A stretch of 64,000 bases of DNA from Nocardioides houyundeii. GTDB taxonomy: Bacteria > Actinomycetota > Actinomycetes > Propionibacteriales > Nocardioidaceae. Below the pieces are notes generated by a model that did not search any database, was not told where the DNA came from, and worked only from the letters and a program-made list of their open reading frames with translations. Positions 19,005-27,921 of this stretch are shown one piece after another. Within the stretch, counting starts at the first letter, position 1. Every line of letters starts with the position of its first letter. The DNA lies in assembly GCF_002865585.1 (NCBI RefSeq), contig NZ_CP025581.1, positions 806,001-870,000 of the forward strand. Direction: 5' to 3'. Both the position numbers and the translations under genes were made by a program.

Positions 19005-20171
19005 GTGGGCGCCACGAACACGTTCGTCGAGGGGGACAACCTCGATGTGCTGCGCGATCTGGAGCCGGGCTCGGTCGACCTGATCTGCACCGATCCGCCG
19101 TACAACACCGGCAACGACTTCGCCTACGCCGACACCTTCCGCCGGCCCGACGGGCTGCGCGCCGGTCGGCACCACGCCTGGGCGGCCATGATGCGGCCGC
19201 GGCTGGAGGCGATGCGGGACGCGCTGGCCCTCACCGGAGCGATCTACCTCAGCATCGACGACAACGAGGCGGCGCGGCTGCGGATCCTGATGGACGAGAT
19301 CTTCGGCGAGGACAACTTCCTGGCTCAGGTGGTGGTCAACCTCAACCCCAAGGGCCGCCAGCTCGGCGGCGGCTTCGCGACCAGCCACGAGTACCTGCTC
19401 GTCTACGCCCGCGACGCGCGGTCGTGCGTGCTGGACGCCAGCACCACCGACACCGTCGACGCCGACGACTTCCCCGAGGTCGCCGAGGACGGCCGGCGGT
19501 TCCGGCACCTGCCGCTGCGCAACACCAACAAGAAGTTCAACCCGCTGAGCTCGCCCACCCTGCACTTCCCGGTGTACGGCGACCCCGACGGCGGCCGGGT
19601 GGCGACCACCCCGTTCGACGGCGCGACCGAGGTGCTCCCGGTCTTCGGGGACGGCCGCTCGGCGGTCTGGCGCTGGTCCCGGCCGCGCATCGAGGCGCGC
19701 CCTGACGACCTGGTGTGCCGCCGGATCAAGGGCCTGGGTGGCTGGCGGGTCGACATCTTCCAGCGGGACTGGCTGCAGCCGCCCGGCGGGCGCCGTAAGA
19801 AGCTGCCCACGATCTGGCTCGCCGAGGAGGTCGGGTCCACCGACACCGCGGTCGCGGAGCTGAAGCGACTGGTGGGCCACGTCTTCGAGTCGCCCAAGCC
19901 GACCGGGCTGGTCCGCAGGATCCTGCGGACCATGCCGATGGACGCCCGGGTGCTGGACCCGTTCGCCGGCAGCGGGACCACCGGTCACGCGGTCGCCCTG
20001 GCCAACCTCGAGGACGGGGGCACCCGGAGCTGCCTGTCGATCAACTCCGCGGAGCCCACCCGTCCGGACTCCAACGCGGCACGTGCCGGGCTGGCGTCCG
20101 TCGCCGACATCACCCGGGTCCGGCTCCGCGCGGTCGCCGAACAGGTCGGCGGAGGGCTGGAGGAGCGATAG
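19005..20171 (+). CDS. Adenine-specific DNA methyltransferase, type III Mod-like, orphan
   Basis: The 388-residue protein is a beta-class N6-adenine methyltransferase. The catalytic motif DPPY sits near the N-terminus (ICTDPPYNTGNDFAY), with the AdoMet site VLDPFAGSGTTGHAV near the C-terminus. The DPPYNTGNDF wording and EDNFLAQVVV resemble Mod subunits of type III systems, but it is shorter than a typical Mod (about 650 residues). No res or other nuclease gene is adjacent, so it may be a solitary methylase. The start is uncertain: a strong AAAGGAGG at 18983-18990 is 14 nt from the GTG at 19005, whereas an in-frame CTG at 18996 is at ideal distance. Confidence 0.85.
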   Translation: MGATNTFVEGDNLDVLRDLEPGSVDLICTDPPYNTGNDFAYADTFRRPDGLRAGRHHAWAAMMRPRLEAMRDALALTGAIYLSIDDNEAARLRILMDEIFGEDNFLAQVVVNLNPKGRQLGGGFATSHEYLLVYARDARSCVLDASTTDTVDADDFPEVAEDGRRFRHLPLRNTNKKFNPLSSPTLHFPVYGDPDGGRVATTPFDGATEVLPVFGDGRSAVWRWSRPRIEARPDDLVCRRIKGLGGWRVDIFQRDWLQPPGGRRKKLPTIWLAEEVGSTDTAVAELKRLVGHVFESPKPTGLVRRILRTMPMDARVLDPFAGSGTTGHAVALANLEDGGTRSCLSINSAEPTRPDSNAARAGLASVADITRVRLRAVAEQVGGGLEER

Positions 20172-20180
20172 GGCGGGCCG

Positions 20181-21317
20181 TCAGAGCGAGGCTCGCAGCT
20201 CCTCGACCACCGCGTCGACCACCGCGACCAGGTCGCCGCCGGACTCCCTCGCCACCGCGCGCTGGCGCTGGTAGGACGCACCGCGGCTCACGATGTCGGC
20301 CACCGAGCGCAGCTCGGCCTGGCAGCCCAGCCGCTTGGCGACCGGTTCCAGGCGCTCCAGCAGGTCCGCCAGGTCGTCGGTGACGGGCCGCTCCCGGGAC
20401 TTGTCGTCGAGGATGATGATCGCCTCCAGGCCGTAGCGGGCCGCCCGCCACTTGTTCTCCTGCACGTGCCAGGGAGGCATGGTGGGCAGCGTCTCGCCGG
20501 CCGCCACCCGCGCGTCGAGGTCCACCACCAGGCAGTGCATCAGCGCGGTCAGCGCGGCCAGCTCGTCGATGTTGGAGACGCCGTCGCAGACGCGGTTCTC
20601 CAGGGTGCCCAGCTGGGGGGAGGGGCGGATGTCCCACCGCACCTCGGAGAGCCCGTCGATCACGCCGGTGACCTGCTGGTCGGAGACGAAGGACTCGAAC
20701 TCCTCCCACCGCTCGAACTGGAACGGCAGGCCCGCGGTGGGCAGCTGCTGGAACATCAGTGCCCGGTTGGAGGCGTAGCCGGTGTCCTGGCCCGCCCAGA
20801 CCGGTGAGGAGGCGGAGAGGGCCAGCAGGTGCGGGTAGGAGGTGAGCAGGCCGTTGAGCACCGGCATCACCCGGGACTGCTCGGGCAGGCCCACGTGCAC
20901 GTGCACGCCCCAGATGAGCATCTGCCGGCCCCACCACTGGGTGCGGTTGATGAGCTCCTCGTAGCGATGGCCCTCGGTGATGTGCTGGGCCGACCAGCTC
21001 GCGAAGGGGTGGGCGCCGGCGCCGAAGAGGTCGATGTCGATCTCGTCGGCGGCCGCCACGACGCCGGTGACGGTCTCGCGGACCTGGCTCATCGCCTCCT
21101 CGACGGAGTGGCAGATCCCGGTCACCACCTCGACGGTGTTGCGAAGCAGCTCCTTGTGCAGACGCTCCGGGGCGGCCAGGCGGGGCCGTGCCGCGGCGAA
21201 GAGCTCGGCGGCGGAGCTGACCAGGTCGCGGCTGGTGCGGTCGACCAGGGCGAGCTCCCACTCGACACCCAGCGTGGGTTCGGGGGAGGAGTGGAAGTCG
21301 ATGCGCACGCGGACCAT
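20181..21317 (-). CDS. Glutamate-cysteine ligase family (GCS2/YbdK-type) enzyme
   Basis: The 378-residue protein belongs to the GCS2 carboxylate-amine ligase family. Visible pieces are TLGVEWELALVD (the GVE motif binding ATP/Mg), GAGAHPFASWSAQ, WGVHVHVGLPEQ, the conserved RWDIRPSPQLGTLENRV and ENKWRAARYG. YbdK-type enzymes have weak gamma-glutamyl-cysteine ligase activity and their true substrate is often unknown. Actinobacteria use mycothiol, so glutathione synthesis should not be assumed. It is convergent with the methyltransferase and divergent from the exporter gene. Confidence 0.85.
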   Translation of the reverse strand: MVRVRIDFHSSPEPTLGVEWELALVDRTSRDLVSSAAELFAAARPRLAAPERLHKELLRNTVEVVTGICHSVEEAMSQVRETVTGVVAAADEIDIDLFGAGAHPFASWSAQHITEGHRYEELINRTQWWGRQMLIWGVHVHVGLPEQSRVMPVLNGLLTSYPHLLALSASSPVWAGQDTGYASNRALMFQQLPTAGLPFQFERWEEFESFVSDQQVTGVIDGLSEVRWDIRPSPQLGTLENRVCDGVSNIDELAALTALMHCLVVDLDARVAAGETLPTMPPWHVQENKWRAARYGLEAIIILDDKSRERPVTDDLADLLERLEPVAKRLGCQAELRSVADIVSRGASYQRQRAVARESGGDLVAVVDAVVEELRASL

Positions 21318-21363
21318 GCTAGGTGGCGCCCGGAGCGGACGGACCCGCCCCGCGGGTGGCACC

Positions 21364-22698
21364 ATGACGCGAGTGTCCGCAGAGCCCGACGTGAAAGAAC
21401 TCAACCTCACCCTCGACCTGTGCCTGCGCATCGGCGAGATGCTGCTGGCCAACGGTGCCGGCGCCGCCGACGTGACGGCCACCATGGGTGCGGTCGCGCA
21501 CCATTTGGGGCTGCGCACCACCGACATCGACGTCACCTTCACCCAGGTCTCCATGGGCTACCAGTACGACCCCGCGTCGCCCAGCCTGCTGATGATCCGC
21601 CAGGTCAAGCAGCGCGACATCGACTACGAGGACCTGACCCAGGTCGACCATCTCGTGCGGGACCTGCTGCACGGCAAGCTCGACCTCTACCTGGCGCGCA
21701 CCCGGATGGCCAGCATCGTCTCGGTGGGCCACCCGGTGCCTCGGTGGGCGGTGACGATCGCCACCGGGGTGATGTGCGCGGCGGTGGCGCTCTTCCTCGG
21801 CGGCGACCTGGCGGTGATCGCCATCGCGTTCCTGGCCGCGGCCTGCATCGACCGGGTGCAGCTGCGGATGAGCCGGCGCCGGCTGCCCAACTTCTACATG
21901 CAGGTCGCGGGCGGGGTGGTGGCCACGCTCTTCGCGGTGGGCGCCGCGGCCAGCGGCCTCGACGTCGATCCGTCCCTGGTGGTGACGGCCAACATCATCA
22001 TGCTGCTGGCCGGCATCGGCTTCATGGGCGCCCTGCAGGATGCCCTGTCCGGCTTCTACGTCACCGCCGGAGCCCGGATCATCGAGGCGCTGCTGGCCAC
22101 CTCCGGCATCATCGCCGGGGTGAGCGGTGGGCTCTCTCTGGGCACCCTGATGGGGGTGGACGTGGGCCAGCTGGAGCCCGGCCGCTCCGGCTGGCAGGAC
22201 CTGAGCCTGCTGATGGTGGGCTCGGCGTTGTGCGCGGCGGCGTTCGCGTTCGCCTCGTACTCGCCGAAGCGGGCGCTCGTCCCGATCGCCCTGGTGGCGG
22301 CGGGGGCGGCGGCGATCTTCCGGGTGGTCGACGAGGCCGACCTGGGGCGGACCTGGGCGGCCGCCTTCGCGGCGTTCGCCATCGGGCTGGTCGCCTACGC
22401 CGTCGCGGGGCGGGTGCGGGTGCCGCCCCTGGTGGTGGTCGTCCCGGCGATCGTGCCGCTGCTGCCCGGGCTCTCCATCTACCGGGGTCTGTCGCTGATG
22501 GCGGCCGACAACGGTGCCTCCACCTCGGCGGGACTGCTGGCGATGGTCACCGCCGCCTCGGTGGCGATCGCGCTCGCCTCCGGCGTCATCCTCGGCGAGT
22601 ACGTCGCCCAGCCGGTCAAGCGCGAGGCGCGGCGGCTGGAGCAGCGGCTGTCCGGCCCCCGCCTGGTCGGGGTGTTCCGGGCCCGCTCCAAGCGCTGA
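21364..22698 (+). CDS. Threonine/serine exporter family (ThrE) membrane protein
   Basis: The 444-residue protein has a soluble N-terminal domain of about 110 residues (ELNLTLDLCLRIGEMLLANG, then DVTFTQVSMGYQ), followed by about ten membrane helices in two groups. This matches the ThrE_1 plus ThrE_2 fusion known from Corynebacterium glutamicum ThrE, an exporter of threonine and serine. KQRDIDYEDLTQVDHLVRDL links domain and membrane part. The ATG at 21364 lacks a clear ribosome site. Substrate specificity cannot be read from the sequence. Confidence 0.85.
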   Translation: MTRVSAEPDVKELNLTLDLCLRIGEMLLANGAGAADVTATMGAVAHHLGLRTTDIDVTFTQVSMGYQYDPASPSLLMIRQVKQRDIDYEDLTQVDHLVRDLLHGKLDLYLARTRMASIVSVGHPVPRWAVTIATGVMCAAVALFLGGDLAVIAIAFLAAACIDRVQLRMSRRRLPNFYMQVAGGVVATLFAVGAAASGLDVDPSLVVTANIIMLLAGIGFMGALQDALSGFYVTAGARIIEALLATSGIIAGVSGGLSLGTLMGVDVGQLEPGRSGWQDLSLLMVGSALCAAAFAFASYSPKRALVPIALVAAGAAAIFRVVDEADLGRTWAAAFAAFAIGLVAYAVAGRVRVPPLVVVVPAIVPLLPGLSIYRGLSLMAADNGASTSAGLLAMVTAASVAIALASGVILGEYVAQPVKREARRLEQRLSGPRLVGVFRARSKR

Positions 22699-22715
22699 CC
22701 GCTCCGCCTGCCCCC

Positions 22716-23327
22716 TCAGCCCCGGAGCTCAGCCCGAAGCTCCCGGAGTCGGTCGAGCCAGGCCCGGTGGGCCCCGTCGAAGGGGGCGCTTGCCGCAACC
22801 ACGGCCGCGTGCACCCAGGCGCAGCTCTGGAGCGCCGCGGTCACCACGTGCGCCGGGTAGCCGAGCTCGACCTGGTGCGCGGCGAACTCGTCCTCGTCGT
22901 CGACGACCACCGTCCCCGCCACGTCCTGCACCACGTCGAGGTCGAGGTCCACGGCGCGCAGCGTGGCGCCGTGCCACTGCGCGGGCGTGGTCATGTCGAC
23001 GTACGTCGCCACCCGCGGGGCGGCCGCGACGGGCTCGGGCGGGGAGGGCTCTCCGGCCCACACGGCGCCACCGGCCTGGTGGAAGGTGGCCAGCCATCCC
23101 GGGCGCACGCCGTACGACGGAGCCGGCACCAGCACCACCTGGTCACTGCCGGCGGTCAGCTCCCTGCCCGGCCGGGCGAAGCGGGTGCCGGTCGGTACGC
23201 CGACCCAGTCGCCGTGCTCGTCGGAGCCCAGCCACAGCGCGTCGTAGACCCAGTGCGGGTGCTCGCCCCACTTGGTCATCTCGCAGTGCACGGCGTCCCC
23301 GGGAGCCAGCGGGGCGCGCTCGGGCAC
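22716..23327 (-). CDS. DUF402 family protein
   Basis: The 203-residue protein has the DUF402 beta-barrel signature VDMTTPAQWHGATLRAVDLD, then VVVDDEDEFAAHQVELGYP with the acidic metal-binding cluster. Some DUF402 proteins are nucleoside di/triphosphatases; that activity is only a possibility here. The GTG start is 1 bp after the SDR stop, so translation is coupled to it. It is the last gene before the convergent exporter gene. Confidence 0.8.
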   Translation of the reverse strand: MPERAPLAPGDAVHCEMTKWGEHPHWVYDALWLGSDEHGDWVGVPTGTRFARPGRELTAGSDQVVLVPAPSYGVRPGWLATFHQAGGAVWAGEPSPPEPVAAAPRVATYVDMTTPAQWHGATLRAVDLDLDVVQDVAGTVVVDDEDEFAAHQVELGYPAHVVTAALQSCAWVHAAVVAASAPFDGAHRAWLDRLRELRAELRG

Positions 23328-23328
23328 C

Positions 23329-24171
23329 TCAGACCACCTTGGTCCTGGCGGGCATCACCCGGCGGCTGACCCGCGCCACGAGGTCCTGGTAGCGGGAGCC
23401 GGTCAGCTTGGCGAGGGTGTGCAGGGCATGGGCGTCGGACCCGACCAGCACCCGCGCCTTGCCGCCCAGCACGCCGGACCAGATGACGTGGGCGGCCTGC
23501 TCGGGGGACATCTTGGCGAGCTTGCGGTCGAAGAAGTCGGCCGTCGCCTGCTGGTCCTCGCCCTCGGCGACGCGGGCGTTGCGGGCGATGGCGGTCTTGA
23601 TGCCACCGGGGTGCACGACCGTGACACCCACCGGGTGCCGGGCGACCAGCATCTCCTCGCGCAGCGCCTCCGACATCCCGCGCACGGCGTACTTAGCCGC
23701 GCAGTACATGCTCTGCCCCGGCATCGAGACCAGCCCGAAGAGCGAGGACAGGTTGACCACGTGCCCGTCGCCGGAGGCGATGAGGTGCGGCAGGAACGCC
23801 TTGCACCCGTGGACCACGCCCCAGAAGTTGATGCCCATGATCCACTCCATGTCGCTGGGGTCCAGCTCGGTGAAGTCGCCGGCCAGGGCGACGCCGGCGT
23901 TGTTGACCACCACGTTGACCCGGCCGAAGTGCTCCGCGACCGCGTCGGCGTACGCCGTCACCGCGGCGCGGTCGGCGACGTCGAGCCGGTCGACGCGGAC
24001 CTCCCTCGCGCCGGCCTGCTCCGCGAGCGTGCCCGTCTGGGCCAGCCCGGCCTCGTCGACGTCGGAGAGGGCCAGCAGCGCGCCACGGCCCGCGGCCTCC
24101 AGGGCGAGGGCGCGCCCGATCCCCGAGGCGGCACCGGTGATGACCACGACCTTGGCATCCAGAGTCTTCAT
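23329..24171 (-). CDS. Short-chain dehydrogenase/reductase
   Basis: This 280-residue classical SDR has the cofactor motif TGAASGIG near residue 13, NNAG near 92, the catalytic Ser in HVVNLSSLFG and the YxxxK motif as YCAAK. D38 in LALSDVDEAG, at the end of the second strand, suggests NAD rather than NADP. The substrate is unknown; closest in character are hydrophobic-substrate SDRs with a long C-terminal region (HPVGVTVVHPGGIKTAI). A CACAGT hexamer (24184-24179) lies 7 nt before the ATG. The gene is followed directly by the DUF402 gene. Confidence 0.88.
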   Translation of the reverse strand: MKTLDAKVVVITGAASGIGRALALEAAGRGALLALSDVDEAGLAQTGTLAEQAGAREVRVDRLDVADRAAVTAYADAVAEHFGRVNVVVNNAGVALAGDFTELDPSDMEWIMGINFWGVVHGCKAFLPHLIASGDGHVVNLSSLFGLVSMPGQSMYCAAKYAVRGMSEALREEMLVARHPVGVTVVHPGGIKTAIARNARVAEGEDQQATADFFDRKLAKMSPEQAAHVIWSGVLGGKARVLVGSDAHALHTLAKLTGSRYQDLVARVSRRVMPARTKVV

Positions 24172-24344
24172 GGCTGGCACTGTGCCAGAGACTGGCCACG
24201 AGGTCAGCCAACAGCGCCGAAGGTGCGGCGGGGCGCCCACCCCGGCAACCTCGCGGAAACACGAGGACCCGTGCCTGAAATATCGGCCGCCTAGCGTCCG
24301 TAGCACCTCCCCCTGGCCGCCCCGGTGGCGACCAGCGGATCCCC

Positions 24345-24368
24345 GCGAATTCGTCTGGCGCGAATTCG
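24345..24368. promoter_or_regulatory. Paired CGAATTCG palindromes before the amidase
   Basis: GCGAATTCG occurs at 24345-24353 and again at 24360-24368, giving two copies of the 8-bp palindrome CGAATTCG with 15 bp between their starts. They lie between a TAGCGT -10-like element (24292-24297) and the ribosome site of the amidase gene. A repressor or other dimeric regulator binding here is inference. Confidence 0.3.
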
Positions 24369-24389
24369 CCTCCGAAAGGAAGCAGACTC

Positions 24390-26684
24390 TTGAAGCAATC
24401 AGGACGGCGAACCCGGCGGCTCCTGCCCCTCGCGGTCGCCGCGGTGCTCGCCACCTCGGGCCTGGCGGCAGCCACCGCAGTCGCGGCACCGGGGCAGGCC
24501 GGCAAGGGCCAGCCCACCCGGGACGGCAAGTCGCGCGACCTCACCTACCTCAGCCCGCGCTACTCCTCGGGCGACGTCACCGGTGACAAGCGGGTGGACG
24601 AGAAGGACCTCTCGCGGGTCAGTGCGGCCCTGGGTGTGCGCAAGGGCGACGGCAAGGCCTGGCGCCGCGTCGCGAAGGCCGACCTCGACGGCAACAAGTC
24701 GATCACCGTCGCGGACGTGGCAGCGCTGTCGCGGCAGATGATCTACGACGACGGCGACTTCCGCGTCCTCGAGGCGACCGTCGTCGACGCCCAGGCAGCG
24801 ATGGAGGCCAAGTCCCTCACCGCCGTCGAGCTGACGCAGCTCTACCTGGACCGCATCGCGGCCTACGACGAGGCCGCCGCCGGCGGCGTCGAGGCGACCA
24901 AGCTCAACTCGATCATCGCGGTGAACCCCAAGGCGCTGGAGATCGCGGCCAAGCTCGACGCGGAGCGCAAGAAGTCCGGGCCCCGGGGGATGCTGCACGG
25001 CATCCCGGTGATCGTGAAGGACAACTTCAACACGAGTGACGTGCCCACCACGGTCGGCTGCAAGTGCCTGGAGGGGTTCACCCCCGGCAAGGACGCCGAG
25101 ATGATCGAGCGCCTCCGCGACGCCGGAGCCATCATCCTGGCCAAGGCCAACCTGACGGAGTTCGCCTCTGGGTACACCGGCCTCAGCTCGTTCAAGCAGA
25201 GCTCCAACCCCTACGTGCCCGGTGGGGAGTCCGGCGGTTCGAGCGCCGGCACCGCCGCCGCCATCGCCGCCAACCTGGGGATGGTCGGCCTCGGCAGCGA
25301 CACCCTGGGCTCCATCCAGGTCCCCGGCGCCTACCAGGGCCTGGCCGACGTCTACCAGTCCTTCGGCCTGGTGAGCCGGGAGGGCATCGCCCCGCTGGCC
25401 GGCGACCAGGACCGCGGCGGTCCGCTGACCCGGACGCTGGAGGACTCGGTGATGATGCTCGACCTCTACGCCGGCACCGACCCCGAGGACCCCACCACGG
25501 CGAACGCCGACGCCCAGCGCAAGGCCAGCTACGCCTCGTACCTGGATGCCGATGGGCTGAAGGGGGCGCGGATCGGCTACGTCTCCACCACCGGCGAGGA
25601 CGGCCACCTGGGGACCAACCCCGCGGTCGCGCGGATCTTCGACGAGGCCAAGGCCGTGATGAAGAAGCAGGGCGCGACGCTGGTCGACGTCGGGGAGGTC
25701 CGCCTCGTCTCGACGGGCTCGGGGAGCACCCGCGAGTTCGGGCACGACATCGACGAGTACCTGCGCACCTACGTCCCGGCCGACTCGCCGTACCCCAGCA
25801 GCGCAGCGGAGCTCAAGGCGCTGCTGACGGCGCAGCCGGGCCTCAGCTCGATCACCGCCACCGTCCTGGACCGGATCAACCGGATCCCCGACTTCGACGC
25901 CTACATGCAGCAGCACGCCCTGGAGATCAAGCAGAACGGCGCGATCATCGACGAGGTGCTGCGCGCCAACGACCTCGACGCGATCGTCTACCCGACGGTG
26001 CCTCGCTTCGGCGTCCCCGGCGGCACGGGCTACAACAACGCCGCCCTGGCGTCGCTGAGCCAGCACCCCTCGGTCTCGGTCCCCTCGGGATGGAGCAAGC
26101 AGTCGGACTACGTCGAGGGCGGAGTGCTGCCGGCCAACGGCGTGGGTCTGCCCACCACCGTCTCCTTCCTCGGCGGCAAGAACCGCGACGCCAAGCTGAT
26201 CAAGCTCGGCTACGCGTTCGAGCAGGCGACCAAGCACCGCCGGGCGCCCTCGCGCTACCCGGACCTGGTGAAGACCAAGGCCGCCAAGAAGGTCTCCGGC
26301 GCGACGAAGTTCGAGCTGGCGATGCCGCGCAAGGCCAAGGCCGGGTCCACGGCCCGACTCCGGGTGTTCGGCGCCAGCGTGCGCAACGCCTACACCTACA
26401 CGCTGCGGCTGAAGTTCGACACCAAGCTGCTGCGGCCGCAGGCCAAGAAGGTGACCGCAGGGACCTCGGGTATGACCAAGGCGTGGGTCGAGGGCTCGAC
26501 GCTGGTCGTCGTGCACACCAAGCTGGGCAGCTCGCCGGCCGCCTCGGGTGACCTCAAGCTGGCCGACATCCCGGTCCAGGTGCGCGCCCGCAACGCCGGG
26601 ACGCCCGTGCTGAAGGCGGTCACCGTCGTCGGTGAGAACGGGAAGGTGAAGCGCTTCTCGGCTCCCAAGGTCTCGCGCCGCTAG
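24390..26684 (+). CDS. Secreted amidase with dockerin-like and cohesin-like modules
   Basis: The 764-residue protein starts at a TTG behind GAAAGGAAG. It has a signal peptide (about 10-33), then two dockerin-type Ca-binding repeats: SGDVTGDKRVDEKDLSRV (about 60-80) and ADLDGNKSITVADVAAL (about 95-115). An amidase-signature domain follows (about 130-620) with K210 (IVKDNF), cis-Ser S284 (ESGGSS) and nucleophile S308 (SDTLGSIQVPG). The last 125 residues resemble a cohesin domain (AGSTARLRVFGASV, then TLRLKFDTKLLRPQ). Amidase-signature enzymes hydrolyse amides such as peptide amides or acylated amines; the substrate is not clear. Dockerin and cohesin normally bind each other in cellulosomes, so having both in one chain is odd. 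Intermolecular chaining or self-closure is inference. Confidence 0.82.
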   Translation: MKQSGRRTRRLLPLAVAAVLATSGLAAATAVAAPGQAGKGQPTRDGKSRDLTYLSPRYSSGDVTGDKRVDEKDLSRVSAALGVRKGDGKAWRRVAKADLDGNKSITVADVAALSRQMIYDDGDFRVLEATVVDAQAAMEAKSLTAVELTQLYLDRIAAYDEAAAGGVEATKLNSIIAVNPKALEIAAKLDAERKKSGPRGMLHGIPVIVKDNFNTSDVPTTVGCKCLEGFTPGKDAEMIERLRDAGAIILAKANLTEFASGYTGLSSFKQSSNPYVPGGESGGSSAGTAAAIAANLGMVGLGSDTLGSIQVPGAYQGLADVYQSFGLVSREGIAPLAGDQDRGGPLTRTLEDSVMMLDLYAGTDPEDPTTANADAQRKASYASYLDADGLKGARIGYVSTTGEDGHLGTNPAVARIFDEAKAVMKKQGATLVDVGEVRLVSTGSGSTREFGHDIDEYLRTYVPADSPYPSSAAELKALLTAQPGLSSITATVLDRINRIPDFDAYMQQHALEIKQNGAIIDEVLRANDLDAIVYPTVPRFGVPGGTGYNNAALASLSQHPSVSVPSGWSKQSDYVEGGVLPANGVGLPTTVSFLGGKNRDAKLIKLGYAFEQATKHRRAPSRYPDLVKTKAAKKVSGATKFELAMPRKAKAGSTARLRVFGASVRNAYTYTLRLKFDTKLLRPQAKKVTAGTSGMTKAWVEGSTLVVVHTKLGSSPAASGDLKLADIPVQVRARNAGTPVLKAVTVVGENGKVKRFSAPKVSRR

Positions 26685-26703
26685 CGCGAGGCTCGTCCGT
26701 GAG

Positions 26704-26741
26704 GGTCGCCCACCTGTCGCCTCGGCGTCAGGTGGGCGACC
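26704..26741 (+). terminator. Strong hairpin after the amidase gene
   Basis: A perfect 13-bp stem (26704-26716 with 26729-26741) encloses a 12-nt loop, 20 bp after the amidase stop. There is no clear U-run, as is common for terminators in high-GC actinobacteria. Confidence 0.65.
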
Positions 26742-26798
26742 TTCGCGCGCCGGTCCCAGGTGCTGACGCGCGGTCGCGTCGCGTGCCACGATGCTTGG

Positions 26799-27230
26799 GT
26801 GGACGACATCGTGGAGCTGACCGACCAGGAGTGCCATGAGCTGCTGCGCGCCGACGTCGTCGGCCGCGTCGCCTTCGTCACGCCGCAGGGGCCCCGGATC
26901 GTCCCGGTCAACTACGTCGTGAGCGACGCCGGGCTGGAGCTGCGCACCACGCCGTACTCCGAGCTGGCCACCTACGCCCCGGAGAGCCCGGTCGCCTTCG
27001 AGATCGACCACCTCGACCGGGAGCAGGGCCGAGGCTGGAGCGTGGTCGTGCACGGCGACTGCGAGCGGGTGCTGGACGACGCGGCGGCCGCCTTCGAGGA
27101 GCCCGGCAAGGACCCCGGACCCTGGGCCGGGGGACGCCGGCCGCTGTGGCTGCGAGTGGTGGTGGCCGAGATCACCGGGCGTCGGGTGGGCGGGGAGCAC
27201 TGGCCGCACCCGGTGGTGCCGCGGCTCTGA
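26799..27230 (+). CDS. Pyridoxamine 5'-phosphate oxidase-family (FMN-binding) protein
   Basis: This 143-residue split-barrel flavin protein of the PPOX class has LLRADVVGRVAFVTPQGPRI and VPVNYVV at the FMN-binding strands, then PVAFEIDHLD and a central VVVHGDCERV strand. Such small actinobacterial proteins often bind FMN, F420 or heme, and some act as nitroimidazole or F420-dependent reductases. I see nothing that picks a cofactor. I chose the GTG at 26799 because a CACGAT hexamer lies 6 nt before it; the open frame reaches back to an ATG at 26760, inside that promoter. Confidence 0.8.
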   Translation: MDDIVELTDQECHELLRADVVGRVAFVTPQGPRIVPVNYVVSDAGLELRTTPYSELATYAPESPVAFEIDHLDREQGRGWSVVVHGDCERVLDDAAAAFEEPGKDPGPWAGGRRPLWLRVVVAEITGRRVGGEHWPHPVVPRL

Positions 27231-27273
27231 GACTCACGCCGGAGTCCTGGTGCCGTGCGCGAGGATCGGCGGC

Positions 27274-27882
27274 GTGACGCTCCTTGCCACCCCCGTCCGC
27301 GTCGGCATCCTCGTCTACGACGAGGTCGAGGTCCTCGACTGCTGCGGCCCGTTCGAGGTCTTCTCGGTCGCCGACCGGTTGCACACTCGGACCAGCGACA
27401 CCGCCCTCTTCGAGGTCTCCCTGCTCGCCGCCACCCCCGAGGTGGTGGCCCGCGGCGGCCTGGTGCTCCGGGCCCACGCGACGCTGGACGCGGACCCCGA
27501 GGTGGACGTGCTGGTGGTCGCCGGCGGCGTCACGGACGTCGTCGAGCAGGACACGGGAGTCACCGGGTGGATCGCGCGCACGCCCACCCGGCTCACCGCC
27601 TCGGTCTGCACCGGGGCCTTCCTGCTCGCCCAGGCCGGCGTGCTGACCGACCAGCGGGTGACCACTCACTGGGAGGACCAGCAGGCGCTGCAGGCGCGCT
27701 GGCCGGCGCTGCGGGTCGAGAGTGCTCGCCGCTGGGTGCGCGACGGTGACCTGTTCACCTCGGGCGGAATCTCGGCGGGCATCGACCTGAGCCTGCACCT
27801 GGTCGAGGTGCTGGCGGGCCGCGAGCTCGCGCTGGCCACCGCCCACCAGATGGAGTACCGCTGGCACGAGGACCCCGCCTGA
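27274..27882 (+). CDS. DJ-1/PfpI family protein
   Basis: The product (202 residues) is a class I glutamine-amidotransferase-like protein of the DJ-1/PfpI family. RVGILVYDEVEVLDCCGPFEV is its first strand and Glu region, DVLVVAGGV its second, and the nucleophile elbow SVCTGAFLLAQAG carries the conserved Cys. THWEDQQAL and FTSGGISAGIDLSLHLVE resemble isonitrile hydratase and the N-terminal half of GlxA-type AraC regulators, but there is no DNA-binding domain here. The GTG at 27274 is 7 nt after a GAGGAT hexamer; an earlier ATG-like start at 27250 would sit upstream of it. Confidence 0.82.
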   Translation: MTLLATPVRVGILVYDEVEVLDCCGPFEVFSVADRLHTRTSDTALFEVSLLAATPEVVARGGLVLRAHATLDADPEVDVLVVAGGVTDVVEQDTGVTGWIARTPTRLTASVCTGAFLLAQAGVLTDQRVTTHWEDQQALQARWPALRVESARRWVRDGDLFTSGGISAGIDLSLHLVEVLAGRELALATAHQMEYRWHEDPA

Positions 27883-27921
27883 GACCCGCCCTGCGCACGG
27901 CCCGGCACAATGGGGACCACC

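Noticed and set aside
24399..27209. Open frame of 936 codons antisense to the amidase
   Set aside because: It is a shadow frame of biased composition across a gene with clear domains.
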